From contig NC_056767.1 in NCBI RefSeq assembly GCF_018687715.1, positions 4,966,001-5,030,000 of the forward strand: a stretch of DNA of 64,000 bases, given 5' to 3'. Shown here piece by piece: positions 22,991-37,642 of the stretch. Within the stretch, counting starts at the first letter, position 1, and each line of letters starts with the position of its first letter. Source of the DNA: Carya illinoinensis. Lineage: Eukaryota > Streptophyta > Magnoliopsida > Fagales > Juglandaceae. The notes below the pieces were generated by a model that saw only the letters and a list, made by a program, of their open reading frames with translations, was not told the origin of the DNA and ran no database searches. A program made the translations under genes and the position numbers.

Positions 22991-24270
22991 TATTTTTTTA
23001 AGAAAAATAATATTTACAGTCATGAAATGTGTAAATTCTACGTAATTTATATAAATGTTACGTAATTCTTTAAAAATAAAAATAAATACATAACTTACAT
23101 GAAAAAAATTAATTTTTTAATAATAAATCTTATTCTTTTTTAAAAGGAAAAAATCTTCACACACAATAGAACTCACGCCTATTCCCTAGTTTTGAGAGGA
23201 AGAAATTAAGAAAATACTACTAGTTAAATTACAAATGGCTAAGAAGGTAAATGGTACTTCTTTGATTGGTTTCCTTTTATTTTCAGGTCGTGGCAAAATG
23301 ACATTGTAAGCATCTAATATTCATCAATATTCACGGAGTACTTATAATCCACAGTATTTATAAAAGGGTTCCGCAAAATTTGTATATTTGAGACTTATTT
23401 ATGGTATTCCTCTTTTATTAAAATTTTCTTACTCTTATAAATAATAGGTATGGTTTGGATAGTATATATCTCTTAACTCATTTTATCTCATATCAATATC
23501 TAAACAGTATTACAAACAAGTATATTTTTTAATTTCAAATTTTTAATTTTTTTATTTAATTATTACAACTAATTTTCTAAACTTTCAAACAAAATATAAA
23601 AAATAATTTAATTTTTTGAGTTCTAAAATAAAATTAAAATTTTAATTTTATAAAATTTTATCTATTTTTTTTCTAATTTTTAAAATTTTATAAAATATAT
23701 TAATTTAAATAATTTTACTATTATTATTTATAGATGATTTCATGTGATCTCTATATCCAAACGATGACTTAATTTGCTTTTCATTCGTTATTTAGACTTA
23801 AAAAATAAAATTATTTGCATGGTAAAATGGGAAGTTATCTACTCCGTGTTGTCATCAACCACGCACGCCTCTAATTAATCATTTGACCTTGTTTGCACAC
23901 AACGAGACGAGACCGAGACGTGGACAACAATTAAAATCTTTCGTGTCGGCCGCCGACGACCTTGTTTCGTAATCTGTCGTGTCGGCCGCCGACGACTACA
24001 AACTACTGATGACGTGTACAATGACGACTGCTATGATCAAATTGAGAAGTTCTACAGTTTTCCTCAAACGGCAATCATAAATAAATAATTAAGAAAAATA
24101 ATATTTATAATTATGATTATGTAAATATCCTCAGTTTTTTTAAAAAAATAAATTAATATAAGATTTATGTAAAAAAAATTAATATTTTAATTATAAATCT
24201 TATTTTTTTTAAAACGATTATATAATATTTATCTATTTTACGATTGTACGTAATATTATTTAATAATTAA
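22991..24270. repeat. Repeat-rich intergenic DNA
   Basis: 22990-23165 and 24098-24265 are decayed relatives of the MITE at 6209-6376 (AATAATATTTACAGTCATG, then TTAATAATAAATCTTATT). 23450-23775 is a large reverse family A copy bounded by GGTATGGTTTGGATAG and CCAAACGATGACTT. No gene is seen. Confidence 0.5.
23941..23996. promoter_or_regulatory. Duplicated GC-rich near-palindrome with CCGAC cores
   Basis: TCGTGTCGGCCGCCGACGAC occurs at 23941-23960 and identically at 23977-23996. Each copy has inverted arms GTCGG/CCGAC, giving four CCGAC cores over both strands. CCGAC is the core bound by DREB/CBF factors, and GCCGCC is an ERF-type core. No gene start is seen nearby, so function is open. Confidence 0.35.
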
Positions 24271-25360
24271 TAATAATAAAAATTAAAAACATGATCTATA
24301 TTCTGCACGCTTGATCGCTTTCACTTTTTTTTCATTCTTATTTTCTCTCTCCTAATTTCTTTTGTCAAAATTTGGAGGCGACACACCCGGATATTTTCCA
24401 TAATTTCTTTTCTTATGCATAACTTTACATTTTAGAAGAATATATATAAATATAGAATAATTCTATTCATTATTTTTATATTATATTATATAATTTATTT
24501 TTTACTTTTCTATTTTTATCTTAAGATGTATATAATATATGAATGATAAGTAAAATAGTTCAATTAATTTAATAAAAAAAATAAAAAATAAAACAATAAT
24601 GACGTGTGGTGTAGGCAGTTGGATGGAAGATCTCATAGATGTAATACTTGTTTATCTTCGCATTTGTCGGGTTCTGCACACAATTTATGGATAGCATTGA
24701 AGATTGAGTAGTACTAGTAGACTAATGTAATTTCATGTGACTTAGTAAATCTGACATAATACATTAAATTACGTAATTAATTTATGAGCTTGTATTTATA
24801 CAATGTTTATCTCTTGAATGTTACGAAGTTAATCTCTTTTTAAATAGGGAAATGATGGAAACCAGACGTGTGAGAAGACTTGACTTACACCCACTAATAA
24901 ACGCACGACACATACGGATTTTAGCCAAATGATGAATAGAACTGCAAGTAGGTAATTCACCCGTAGACGTCCTCTCCCCCGAGCTTCTCTCTCTCCCCCC
25001 GCCCCCGGCGCGTGGTGTTTGGAGTTTTTCCCTTGAAACTAACACACGAAATTGAAAAATTGTTTGCGAAAGTGGCTCCCCTTGATGAAAAATCTTGCCA
25101 AAGGATTAAAACAACGTCGAATGACATCAAATGGAGTTTTTTTTTTTTTTTCCATTGTAGCTCTAAACATTCATTCTTTTTTTCATTTTTTTTCCTTTTT
25201 CTTTTTGAGAAAACTAGGGGAGGGGGATGCAAGCAAAGCCTTGGAAGGTGTTCAAAAGTGAAGTAATAGCGAACTAAAAATCTTGTTCGCTTAGCATTGG
25301 AGTGAACAATCTTATTCACCTCTGGCATCAAAGAAACCCAAGCCCAAACAGGCAATAAAT
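24271..25360. other. Intergenic, with a CT/GC-rich patch
   Basis: No recognisable gene is present. 24960-25020 is pyrimidine-rich and then GC-rich (CCCCCGCCCCCGGCGCGTGG), and 25135-25215 is T-rich. Overlapping open frames on both strands (24821-25355) look composition-driven and match no domain. Confidence 0.4.
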
Positions 25361-25409
25361 TTCACTCTTTAATGGGCACCATGGTGGATCGAGACTTAAA
25401 GATCACTTA

Positions 25410-25590
25410 CAAATTCCAGATAGGCCAATCACAATATCAAGAACTAAGAAAATTAAGGAAGTAATATAAGGTTTGGTGCAATTCATTTTGGATTGAGTTT
25501 TCAAATTCATCTAACAAGACCTCGACATTCAAGATGAGTTTGGAAGAAGGAGAATTAGTTTTAATCCATGTGATACAAGCTACGGAATGG
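25410..25590 (+). pseudogene. C-terminal tail of a gypsy polyprotein
   Basis: Read in the frame of AGGCCAATCACAATATC, the text gives RPITISRTKKIKEVI, a stop, then GLVQFILD. This is a decayed form of the GPITRSR(A/T)KK ending common to plant gypsy polyproteins. It is followed by an acidic Glu-rich stretch and a purine-rich GGAATGGGGCGACA just before the LTR. Confidence 0.55.
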
Positions 25591-25597
25591 GGCGACA

Positions 25598-26040
25598 TGA
25601 TCTAGTTATTTAGTGTAGATTTTTATTTCAATAAATATAGGCATTTGGGCCTATTATTATGTTTATGTGGTTGAAGGTATTAGACCTGTTTAATTCATTA
25701 AAACCTGTAGTTTAGGTTGTTTGGACTTGAAGGTGTTCAGTCCATATCTCTTATTTTGATGAAGGGTTTTTGGGGGAATGGATTTAAAAGAATTGTAGCC
25801 GCCCATTGTGGGAACCAACGTGAATAAGGATTATTCAGAGAGAATTTTAATTTTCTCCACTTGTTCTTGAATTAATTAAAAACTTATCAAAGACAATCTT
25901 TGTAGCGTTCTAACAAAATTTAGTTCTTTAAACAAGATTTCAACGGATTTAGATCTTTTGGACTTTATTTTTGACTTTCTCGGGTGTGATTTCAATTTGA
26001 TTGTGGGTTTAAGAGATTTTAATCGCACGGGTTCACATCA
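25598..26040 (+). repeat. LTR 1 of the composite gypsy remnant
   Basis: It starts TGATCTAGTTATT and ends GGTTCACATCA. The right 200 bp match 27420-27680 (CTTGTTCTTGA, ACAAGATTTCAA, GATTGTGGGTT, ACGG.TTCACATCA). It is followed at once by TTTGGTATTTAGAGTG, a decayed Met-tRNA primer site. Confidence 0.7.
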
Positions 26041-26055
26041 TTTGGTATTTAGAGT
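26041..26055 (+). other. Primer-binding site, decayed
   Basis: TTTGGTATTTAGAGT adjoins the CA end of LTR 1. It differs from TTGGTATCAGAGT by a small insertion or substitutions. Confidence 0.5.
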
Positions 26056-26893
26056 GTGATTCTAAATTAAGTCCAATTTATCCTTTTTAATTCTTACATT
26101 TTTGTTTTTCTTAGGCATGTTCTAGGGTTTTCTTTTATGATCTGCGATTTCTTCTTCATTATTGTTAATTTCATGTGTTTGGATTCAGATTTATGATTTT
26201 CACAATTGATTACTCGTGTACTTGAGTGAAGAATTCAGATATGTGAATTCTTTAATTGATTATCCATTGTCTATTTCCATATTTTTAATTTTCAGATCTA
26301 TAATCTTTGCTTTGATTCCTTTTATTTCTGTTTCTTATTGTTGAAATCAGATCAATCTTTTTTTTTTTTTTTCAAAAATTGCAATTTAGGTTGCTGCATG
26401 GTAAGAAAAAAGAAACAAAAAAGAGGGGCAGCATATTCAAATGTTGCTGCATAGTTATAAAAAAAATAAAAGAAAAAGAGAAAAAAATAAAGAAATTTTG
26501 AAAATGGCTATTTGATATACTTTGCAATTTGAAAATTGTACAAGTTCATTCAGATCCGTGTCATTTTATTTATTTCTTGTTTCTTGAATCTATTGTTGGT
26601 TGGAACAATACAAAATTGCGTCTTGATTTAGTTCCACTAGTTCCTAAAGAACTTGAAGGGAAAACAATTGGGGTAAAATGCAAGAGTGGGTGAGAATAGT
26701 ATTAGAAAAATTCAAAAAAGTAAAACACGAGTAGAGTGACAATATTTGAGCGTAAACACGTGAATGAGTGTTGTGAGAATTTACTTCTAACATTTTTTTT
26801 ATAGTTTAAAAAATATGTATTCCAAGGTCGACACATGAAACAAATAAGGAAGGGAGGAGTCGTTTTTCGTGTTGCAGCTTATGCAACAACATT

Positions 26894-27420
26894 TTGAGCC
26901 TCCATAGAATCCCGAATGCTAGAAGACAAGAAGGGCGTGAGTCACTTGTGGCTAGGCGTGCTTTAAGTGCCCAAGTCAAAGAGGATGACATGGAACAACA
27001 AAGGGAGAATATTTTTCATACTAGATACCACAGTAATAACAAGGTATGTAGTATGATCATTGATGGTGGAAGTTGTAATAATATGGCTAGCACTATTTTA
27101 GTTGAAAAATTCAATTTATCTAACTTAAAACACCATAGACCAAATAAGTTACAGTGGTTGAATGATTGTGGGGAGGTTAAGGTAAATAAGCAAGTGCCAG
27201 TTTTTTTTTTTCCTTTCAATTGGGAAGTATAAGAATGAAGTACTTTCTGATGTTGTTCCAATGCATACGGATCACATATTATTGGGCGCGCCGTGGCAAT
27301 TTGACAATAAGGTCACTCATGATGGGTTCTAGAATAGGTTTTCTTTTTTTGTAAAAGACAATAAAACCATTACTCTTGTACCGTTGACTCTAAGACAAGT
27401 TTTAACATTGAATGAAATTT
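26894..27420 (+). pseudogene. Gypsy protease-region fragment
   Basis: The open frame 26894-27232 includes NIFHTRYHSNNKVCSMIIDG, then GSCNNMASTILVEKFNLSNL and KLQWLNDCGEVKVNKQVPV. This is the retropepsin region of a plant gypsy element, with the active-site D-G-G intact. After a T-run the frame shifts by one and continues with VVPMHTDHILLG and FVKDNKTITLVPL up to about 27400. It then runs straight into LTR sequence, so the rest of pol was deleted. It differs from the protease at 11709-12107 and belongs to another subfamily. Confidence 0.8.
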
Positions 27421-27680
27421 CAAAGAACTTTTCAGTTTTCTCTACTTGTTCTTGATTGAATTACGAATTATCAAAGGTAAAAACTTTTGTGGTGTTCTCA
27501 TCAAATCTATGTTCTTGAAACAAGATTTCAATGGGTCTAGATCTTTTTCTCACCAAATCTAGGTTCATGAAACAATATTTCAATGGGTCTAGATCCTATT
27601 GACTTGATTCTTGACTTTCTTCGGTAAGTTTTTGATTTGATTGTGGGTTCAAAGAATTTTAATTCCACGGATTCACATCA
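27420..27680 (+). repeat. Partial LTR 2 with an internal tandem duplication
   Basis: It matches the right half of 25598-26040 and ends in GATTCACATCA at 27680. Positions about 27498-27600 contain a duplicated segment of roughly 53 bp (CATCAAATCTATGTTCTTG / CACCAAATCTAGGTTCATG, each followed by GGGTCTAGATC). Confidence 0.65.
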
Positions 27681-29758
27681 CTGTCTTTCATTATGGGAAT
27701 TTCTACAAAATCTAACAACATTATCAGGCAATTGAGAAAAGATACGAAGCGGCAAGAGTTTCAATATTCTAACTAAATTGTTACTGAAATGTTTGTTTGA
27801 TGTTTGAATGAAAATTTTTCATACAAAAGAATTGATGAAATGAGAGAGAGATAGAGATAGAGGATCTGCTGAGAGAGAGCTTTGCGAGGATAAGAAGAAG
27901 GGAGAGGAAATGAGAGATAGTTTCATGACAATGGGATCTATTGTGAGAGAGTTTCACGACAAAATGGATGGTGATAGAGATGTAAGAGATAGATCGATTG
28001 GGGGGAGGAGAGAGAAGAGACAAAGGGAGAAGGGAAAGGAGAGGGGAGAGTTCAGAGAATTTGAGAGGAAGACAAAAGGGAAACATCCTACCCTCAACTT
28101 GCGCCCAATGTAAAACACGTAAATCTCTTACATGTCCATTTTCTATTTGAGAGTGTAAAATGTAAAATCACACCACGTTCGATTTGAAGCTTCTCCCTTT
28201 TGAGTAGTAGAAAGTGTTTGATTTTCTTGTTTCGCTTTAGTGCTATTAAATGATCTCATTGGTTCAACTACTTATGCAAAAGGATTTTTTTGCTCCACCT
28301 TCAATGGTCGTTTGGGTATAGATCTAATAGAGGTGTGGACCTCATTTCTTCTTTTCTCTTCATGTCGCCATTTCTACCCTAGCCAAAGACTCTGTTTTCT
28401 TTCTTTATTTTTTATTTGGACTCATGCTTTAATTAGATGATTTGTTCATTTCCAACAGTGGTTAAAAGCCATGTTTAGGTTTAAAAAAATATAGCTAATT
28501 AATACCGAAAATGTTATTATCATGTTCTGAATTAAAATTGTCGACTAGAAATCTACCATGTTTATATGATTAAATTCACGACTAGTGGTTAATCTTTTAT
28601 GTCATGTGGGGATTAGAAAAAGAGACAATCTATTTAGAAGCCTTACTTTTTTTAACATCCAGCACACTGCTCATATAGAAGCTTTCTACATGATCAACTA
28701 TGCTAAAAAGTGACTGGGTACGTTTTGTTTTTGTTTTTTTTTTTTTGTTTTTATGTGTTTTTTGTAAGTTATAATGATTCACATTATAAGTAGCTACTGT
28801 GCTAACATACAGCCAATTTATGTGTAGCTAGCAAAAATCTTTGAAAAAAAGAAGTTAGTTTTATGGGATTTCGATTTTAAAATCAAAACCTATTTACATA
28901 ACAAAATGGGGATAGATTAAGGCTTCGTTTGGATGTTAAGAGTATCTCAGATTATTTGTAAATAATAGTGAAATAGTTTCTAAGAAATAGTAAAATAATA
29001 ATGAATATTTATGAATAGTAATAAAGTGTTTATAATAATAATGAAATAATCAAAAAACAGTTGGAGCAGGTTTGGGACCTCAGATGAGACACAATTTTCA
29101 TTTGATCTCATCTTATTCCCAAATATAATTCAATATACAAAAATTTCAAATTAATCATTATAGCTTTTTCAAATATTCAAATAAAAATAAAAACTATTCC
29201 AATTTTTTCAAATTCTCAAATGTAAATAATATTATAAAACTATATTCTTACAATATTTTAATTTTATAAAATTTTTTATTTAACTTTTTCTCTATCTTTT
29301 CTCAAAACTTAAAAAATTATATTCAATTTAAACTATCTTATTTATTACTATTTACAAATAATCTTATTACTATTTATAAAATTCTCATCTTCCATGATAT
29401 CACTTCCCAAACCTCACTTACTAAACATAATGACATCAAAGCGAGGAGTCTTCTTCTCTCTTCTTAACGCAAGCCAAGATCAGTACTAGTACCCATCAAT
29501 GACATACGAATGTAAAATGTCGCTTCAATAATTTGCCGAGTACGTATTTCATTTTTTATGGTTTCAGATGTATGTTATCCTTCTTGTTTTGTTTAGTTCT
29601 TATTTCAATTTTAGAGTTTCGAATTAAATAAATAATATATGGATTAAATTATATAATATTTATCATTTATTTAATATCGTCCAAACAATTTTATAAAAAA
29701 TAGTATCATGAGAGAACCGAAAACCTTATTTCCAATGCGTTTCAATATTAAAAATCTC
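27681..29758. other. Intergenic DNA with low-complexity and repeat content
   Basis: 27840-28070 is a GA/GGGA purine-rich block that creates open frames on both strands (27781-28113) without any protein signature. 28922-29410 is a family A relative bounded by CGTTTGGATGTTAAG and CCCAAACCTCACTT. Nothing in 28070-28920 is recognised. Confidence 0.45.
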
Positions 29759-29960
29759 CTTATAACTTTAGGTGTGCGCCATTTGGAATATAAGTGAGTA
29801 TTTGAGATGAGATGAATTGAGATGTAAGTTAAAAATTGAATAAAATATTATTATAATATTATTATTATTTTATGATTTGAAAAAATTAAATTATTTATTA
29901 TATTTTATGTAAAATTTTAAAAAAATTATAATAATAAAATCAGATAAAATACTTCCAATA
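29759..29960 (+). repeat. Family A repeat copy
   Basis: GAGATGAGATGAATTGAGATG leads into the AATATTATTATAATATTATT block and the AATTATTTATTATATTTTATG block. It is very close to the copies at 3400 and 37215. Confidence 0.6.
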
Positions 29961-32072
29961 TTAAATTCTATCTTAATTTTTTTAATTAATCTTTTTCAAT
30001 GAAAAAGAGTCAAAGTCAGAGGAAATTATTTAATTTCTTTTTAATGTGTTGGAAAAATTAATAGTACGTCTCTATGTCCAACAGTGCTAAAAGTTGAAGA
30101 AGACGTGTCATGTGTGTGTGTGTGTCACTCAAATATTTAATGCGTTGTCCAAAAGCTCAGCTGCCAGCGTCTGTGACTAATTTGTGGCTATTGTTGGAGA
30201 ACTAACATCATCTATATTAAGTTAATAATGACATGAAAACCTCTCGTGATTTTTTTTTTTTTTTGTTTGAAAAAAGAAACCTCTCGTGATTACCTTAAAG
30301 ATGTATGTAGGCACCATCTTAATTATATAGCTAGAGAGGTAATTCATGATCATCTGTTGCTAATCATTGTTTGGCTAAATTCGGAGTTGATGGAATTTGG
30401 TCGAGAAAATACATATTTTCTGACTCCTGTTTTGCCAAAGGCAGCTTGGAGATCAGAATATATGCAAAGTGAATCTAGCTGGTTTGTCAAAGTTTAGGCA
30501 TAAAAATTACCCTACTCTCTTTTTTCGTTTGTTCAAAGTTTAGGCACGATCGATTTACTGAGCTTTTTGTGTAAGGCTTATAAGTTCTATTTTGTGGTAG
30601 TTTGGTTTGATGTTTCGATATAACAAGAATTCGTTGCAGTTTTTTTTGTAGATTTTCAATGACATTTGAGCTAATAGGGTTCTATTTGCTACAACAAAAA
30701 AATCATAACGAATCATTATCGGATCAAGTCACCAAATTAGACTTCTATAAGAACTCCACTACAAAAAGTTTGCCCATCCTCATGATAAGAAAAATATATA
30801 TATATTTAGGGAGATGGGAGGGATCGACACTCGTTCACCCCTCTTTTTCCCTAACAAAAGATTGGAAAACGTATAGACTCAAATGTCAAAACTGATCGCA
30901 TCCAGCTAATTATAACTTACAAGGGTGAGGAGCAATCACTAAGAATCTATGTTGGGTAACGAACCCTAGCTTTACTTGATACATATACTGATTTACATAA
31001 GAATTCTCCACGACACGAATTTGAACCCTAGCTTTACTTGATACATATACTGATTTACATAAGAATTCTCCACGACACGAATTTGAATCTTTACTTACAT
31101 GATTATTATCCGTTGCAATTCACAGACTTGGTGCTTTTCAAATCGAAGAAACACATGCGCGCATTGTGAAATGGATATATAACAAAAGTTCTAAATTTGC
31201 ATAAAGATTTTATAAAAGTAAACTTATTCAACAAAGAGGTTTGATATGATTGTTAAATCTATTTAATCTGACGCACCTGTGTATCAAGGCATATATGCAT
31301 GTCAGATTGTAAGTTTGCTTTTATTAGATCTTTTGTTGGCCAAGCATTTCACTGTATAAAAAAGATAGAGACATGCAGCCATAAAACTAATATTCCAAGT
31401 TTAATCTAACACGTTTCGCATCGGACTGTGGTTTGATACTGGTATTAATTGAGTATTCTCACCGGTGTCACCATGCGTACACAGCTTGTTATAAGTATTC
31501 ATTGATCCGATATTATTTCCACACCAATAATATTGCACGAAAGACAGCAACATGAGATAACACATTATTATCATGGCCGCCTTGAGACAACATTGCATGA
31601 AGGCTTGCAATTACTGCATGTTGGTGGGATCGATCGATGTTCAATTGCACGCCTCATCAAATCATGGCATCATATGCATGGCGTACGTTGAACAGAAATC
31701 TGTCGTCCTAGCTAGGCTGTCCACAATTTCTAGATTCCGATAACAAATTAATAAGCAGATCTGGATGAATCCCAACGATCATCACTAATGACTGAAAACA
31801 ACCAACAAAGAAGAATATATCCCTAGCTTCATACTTCTTAAATAATTACGAAGGCATATTTCCAGAGAGAGTACTGACAATATATAGAAATGAATTAACC
31901 TAGCCAATAATTCTTATACCACAGATAGATCATAGCCACTAGCCAGTGATCTGTACAAATTAATTAAGCTAAATTAATGTCTTCCTATATATATATGACA
32001 CAGAATCCTGAACAAAAAACGTTGGCTTTCTGGTCTTTAATTTAGGTAATTGCCTGAGCAATAATGATATAA
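29961..32072. other. Intergenic DNA downstream of the HD-Zip gene
   Basis: No gene is seen. Two small duplications stand out: a 15-bp word AAACCTCTCGTGATT at 30237-30251 and 30277-30291 flanking a T-run, and the 62-bp tandem at 30961-31084. The open frames 30246-30497 and 30659-30895 lack known domains. 32000-32072 probably includes the 3' untranslated region of the HD-Zip gene. Confidence 0.45.
30961..31084. repeat. Exact 62-bp tandem duplication
   Basis: 30961-31022 and 31023-31084 are identical as read, each starting GAACCCTAGCTTTACTTGAT and ending CGACACGAATTT. No difference between the copies suggests a recent event. Confidence 0.9.
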
Positions 32073-33221
32073 TTAGCTAGCTGCCGATGGATGGTTGTAG
32101 GGATTATGGAACTGAGGCTTTGGCTTTGCAATTGAGAAAGGGCTCGTGGAAGAGACGTCCCCAGGATTAGAACCCTTCTCACAAGAGGGGCAGAGAGTAA
32201 GGGTGGCTGCCGGAAGCTGCATATAAAAAGGTGCAGCTGCTAGTTTCAATGATTTCAGCTCTTGGAGCTCTTTCTCTAGCCTCTTGTTCTCTTCTGTTAG
32301 TGTCTCGCAGCATTTCTTCAGTAGTTCACAATCTACTTCAGTTTGTTTCAGCTTAGTCCTGTGTAAATAGAGGGGATCGAGGAGAAGGAAGGAATAATAT
32401 TAGATCGTTCTTGCAAACATAAAACTAATCTTTCATGGCCAAGATTAAGATTTATGTTAGTGATGATCAAGATCAGAACCTGGCTCTCCTGTTCTGGAAC
32501 CAAACTTCTACTTGTCGTTGCCGTAGATTCAGCTGTTTTGCCAAATCTTGCTTTTGCTTCTGATAATTTCAATCAAAAAGCAAAAGACGAAAAAGGAGAG
32601 AAATGAATATATTTCATAATTATTTAGAAAATTATATTTAACAAAAAGTTCATGAGTACAAAAGAAAGGATGCATATGTGCTACCAAATATAGAGGGATT
32701 ATCGATTTAAAGAAAGATAATGGGCATACTGGATTGAGAGTGGCGTGTTCTTTAAAGCTGTCTTCTAAAATAGTTGATTGTTCTTTGGTAAGTCTAAGTT
32801 TCTTCCTTGGACTAGCCTGATCTTCGTCCTCATCGCTTACCCTTGAAGAGATCATCACTTTCTCTACCTCAATCTCTTCTTCACCCCCGGATTCTCTCTC
32901 CCTCTTGATGCTAGAGGAGTTTGAAAATGATGATACTGGGCTAACAGAAGATGCAGCCTGCTTTTGCAAATCTACAGGTTCACCGACACCGCATACTTTT
33001 TCTGCATCCGGCATCTTTGATGACAATTTGTATGTGGAAGTTTCATGATCTGATGGGCCTAACGTAAGAGAAGGGAACAAGTGATCATACTTTAAGGAAA
33101 ACGTCTCCTTCCTGATCTTGATCTTCTTTTCTTGATCAGGATGCAAGTGATTTTCTGGCTTGTCTTGAGAGCCGAGTGCAAGAACAAGGCCTGCATCACA
33201 AGCGCCATCATCGAGACCCAT
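32073..33221 (-). CDS. HAT22: HD-Zip class II transcription factor, HAT22/HAT9-like
   Basis: Three exons (33221-32730, 32559-32480, 32358-32073) join in frame to 285 aa with GT-AG introns. The N-terminus GLVLALG gives an LxLxL (12-16), an EAR-type repression motif expected in this class. An acidic stretch precedes the homeodomain (about 138-196: [18 protein letters not shown], then [12 protein letters not shown] in helix 3). The leucine zipper follows directly, with Leu at 204, 211, 218 and 225. CPSCE at 247-251 is the class II redox-sensitive motif, and the ending [10 protein letters not shown] matches HAT22/HAT9. Intron positions inside the homeodomain fit the subfamily. Such factors repress targets as dimers at CAATNATTG-type sites in shade, auxin and cytokinin responses. 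The start is the ATG of MGLDD; the frame extends three codons further but has no ATG there. HAT22 versus HAT9 is not resolved. Confidence 0.93.
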
Positions 33222-36230
<3,009 letters not shown>

Positions 36231-36730
36231 AAAAAGAAAAAAGAAGGAAGCTTTAAAATCAAACTATGCCCAATCCCACTAATGATGATTCTCTCACCGC
36301 CGGCCCCATATATACATATAATATATATATCTATAATCAAACAATCGTATATATAGACATGTGACATGAAGCATGGAGCTGGCGGCAAGGGATAGGGTTT
36401 TGGACCCACAAATGATTTGGCATGATGGGACATTCAAGTCTAAAGGATGATGATGATGGCCAATGAATCATGATCATTATATATATATATATAGAGTGTA
36501 GAATTTGGCAATAATGGAGAAGGGGTAATGGTAATGGTGGTGGTGTTGGAGATAAGGTTTCAGATGTGTTCGGGGCTATAGAGCCAGCCGACCAGTGGGA
36601 GTTTGGGATTATGCTCTTTGTTTGGCTTTTCCATCTCCCCTTTTTCTCACATTCCAAACCGCCCATATCTCCCGAGTCCCCACCTTTGTGATCTGCTAAT
36701 CTTTCTCTGCTGCGTGCGTACACATTTAAT
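36231..36730. other. Unassigned, less AT-rich island
   Basis: It lies about 3 kb upstream of the HD-Zip gene. It contains GGCGGCAAGGGATAGGG, GTAATGGTAATGGTGGTGG and CCAGCCGACCAGTGGGAG, and no repeat family seen elsewhere. The open frames (36191-36433 and 36337-36723, minus) have no domain. It may be a conserved regulatory block, a non-coding RNA locus or an exon relic. Confidence 0.3.
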
Positions 36731-37601
36731 TAGGCTTTGGGTTGTAACCTACGTTACATGAGTTTCTGCAATATTATTAATATTTATCAGCATGATAGCA
36801 TCTTGTTGAGAGAGAGAGAAAGAGAGAGAGTATGATTGGCCCATGACGCACGCATGACTTAATTAATTTAGTGTTGCAGGTTTGTTAATTAAGAGAAGCA
36901 AAAAGAAATGGACTGTATGCGCGCATGCAGAAACAGATTACGTACGCCACAACACTGATCTCTAGGTTATGAACTTGGTCCATTTTTAAAAATTAAATCA
37001 ATAGATCGAACTACTTAATTGACAGGCTTCACACCAGGATTGGTTTGTGTTTGTTCTAGACTTCTAGTTCTTGTTAACTTGAAATAAGATATGTGTATAT
37101 ATATATATAAGTTTATTAACTATGAGATTTATTTATAATATAGTTATAAAAAAGTCAAAATATTACTATTTATTTATGCTTTCTGATGTGTAAAGCTTCT
37201 GTGTTCTTAGTATATTTAGGTACTGTTTGAAAAGTGAGTTAGAGATAAGATGAGTTAAGATAAAAGTTAAATACAATATTGTTAGAATATTATTTTTCAA
37301 TATTATTATTATTTTGAAATTTGAAAAAATTGAATTATTTATTATATTTTATATGAGAATTTAAAAAAATTATAATGATGAAATATGATGAAATGAAATG
37401 AAACACTTTGACTAATATCCAAACCAGGCCTGATCGATCAATAAACGAGCTTTTGTAAATAGATTTCTTCAGTTAATTTTCCTGACACATGATACATGAT
37501 ATGTAGAGTAATGTTTCCCAGCGAATAATAACCTGAAAAAGTATTTTTCTAAGCCTTGTCATTGATACCTTAAACATATATACTACGGATATGGAAGCTT
37601 G

Positions 37602-37642
<41 letters not shown>

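Larger units (their letters stand above)
25400..27680 (+). mobile_element. Composite Ty3/gypsy remnant
   Basis: The order from left to right is the tail of a gypsy pol (about 25410-25590), an LTR (25598-26040), a primer-binding site (26041-26055), a leader, a protease fragment (about 26900-27420), and a partial LTR matching the right half of the first (about 27420-27680). A pol tail before an LTR and a primer site after it means that this LTR is shared by two element bodies. Recombination between tandem elements, or nested deletion, would produce that. Reverse transcriptase and integrase are missing. Confidence 0.7.

Noticed and set aside
27781..28113. Open frames on both strands, 67 and 101 codons
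   Set aside because: GA/GGGA low-complexity DNA; no domain, no splice-compatible neighbours.
15246..33221. KNOX and HD-Zip II genes as a functional cluster
   Set aside because: They are about 10 kb apart on opposite strands with transposons between; nothing in the sequence shows shared control.
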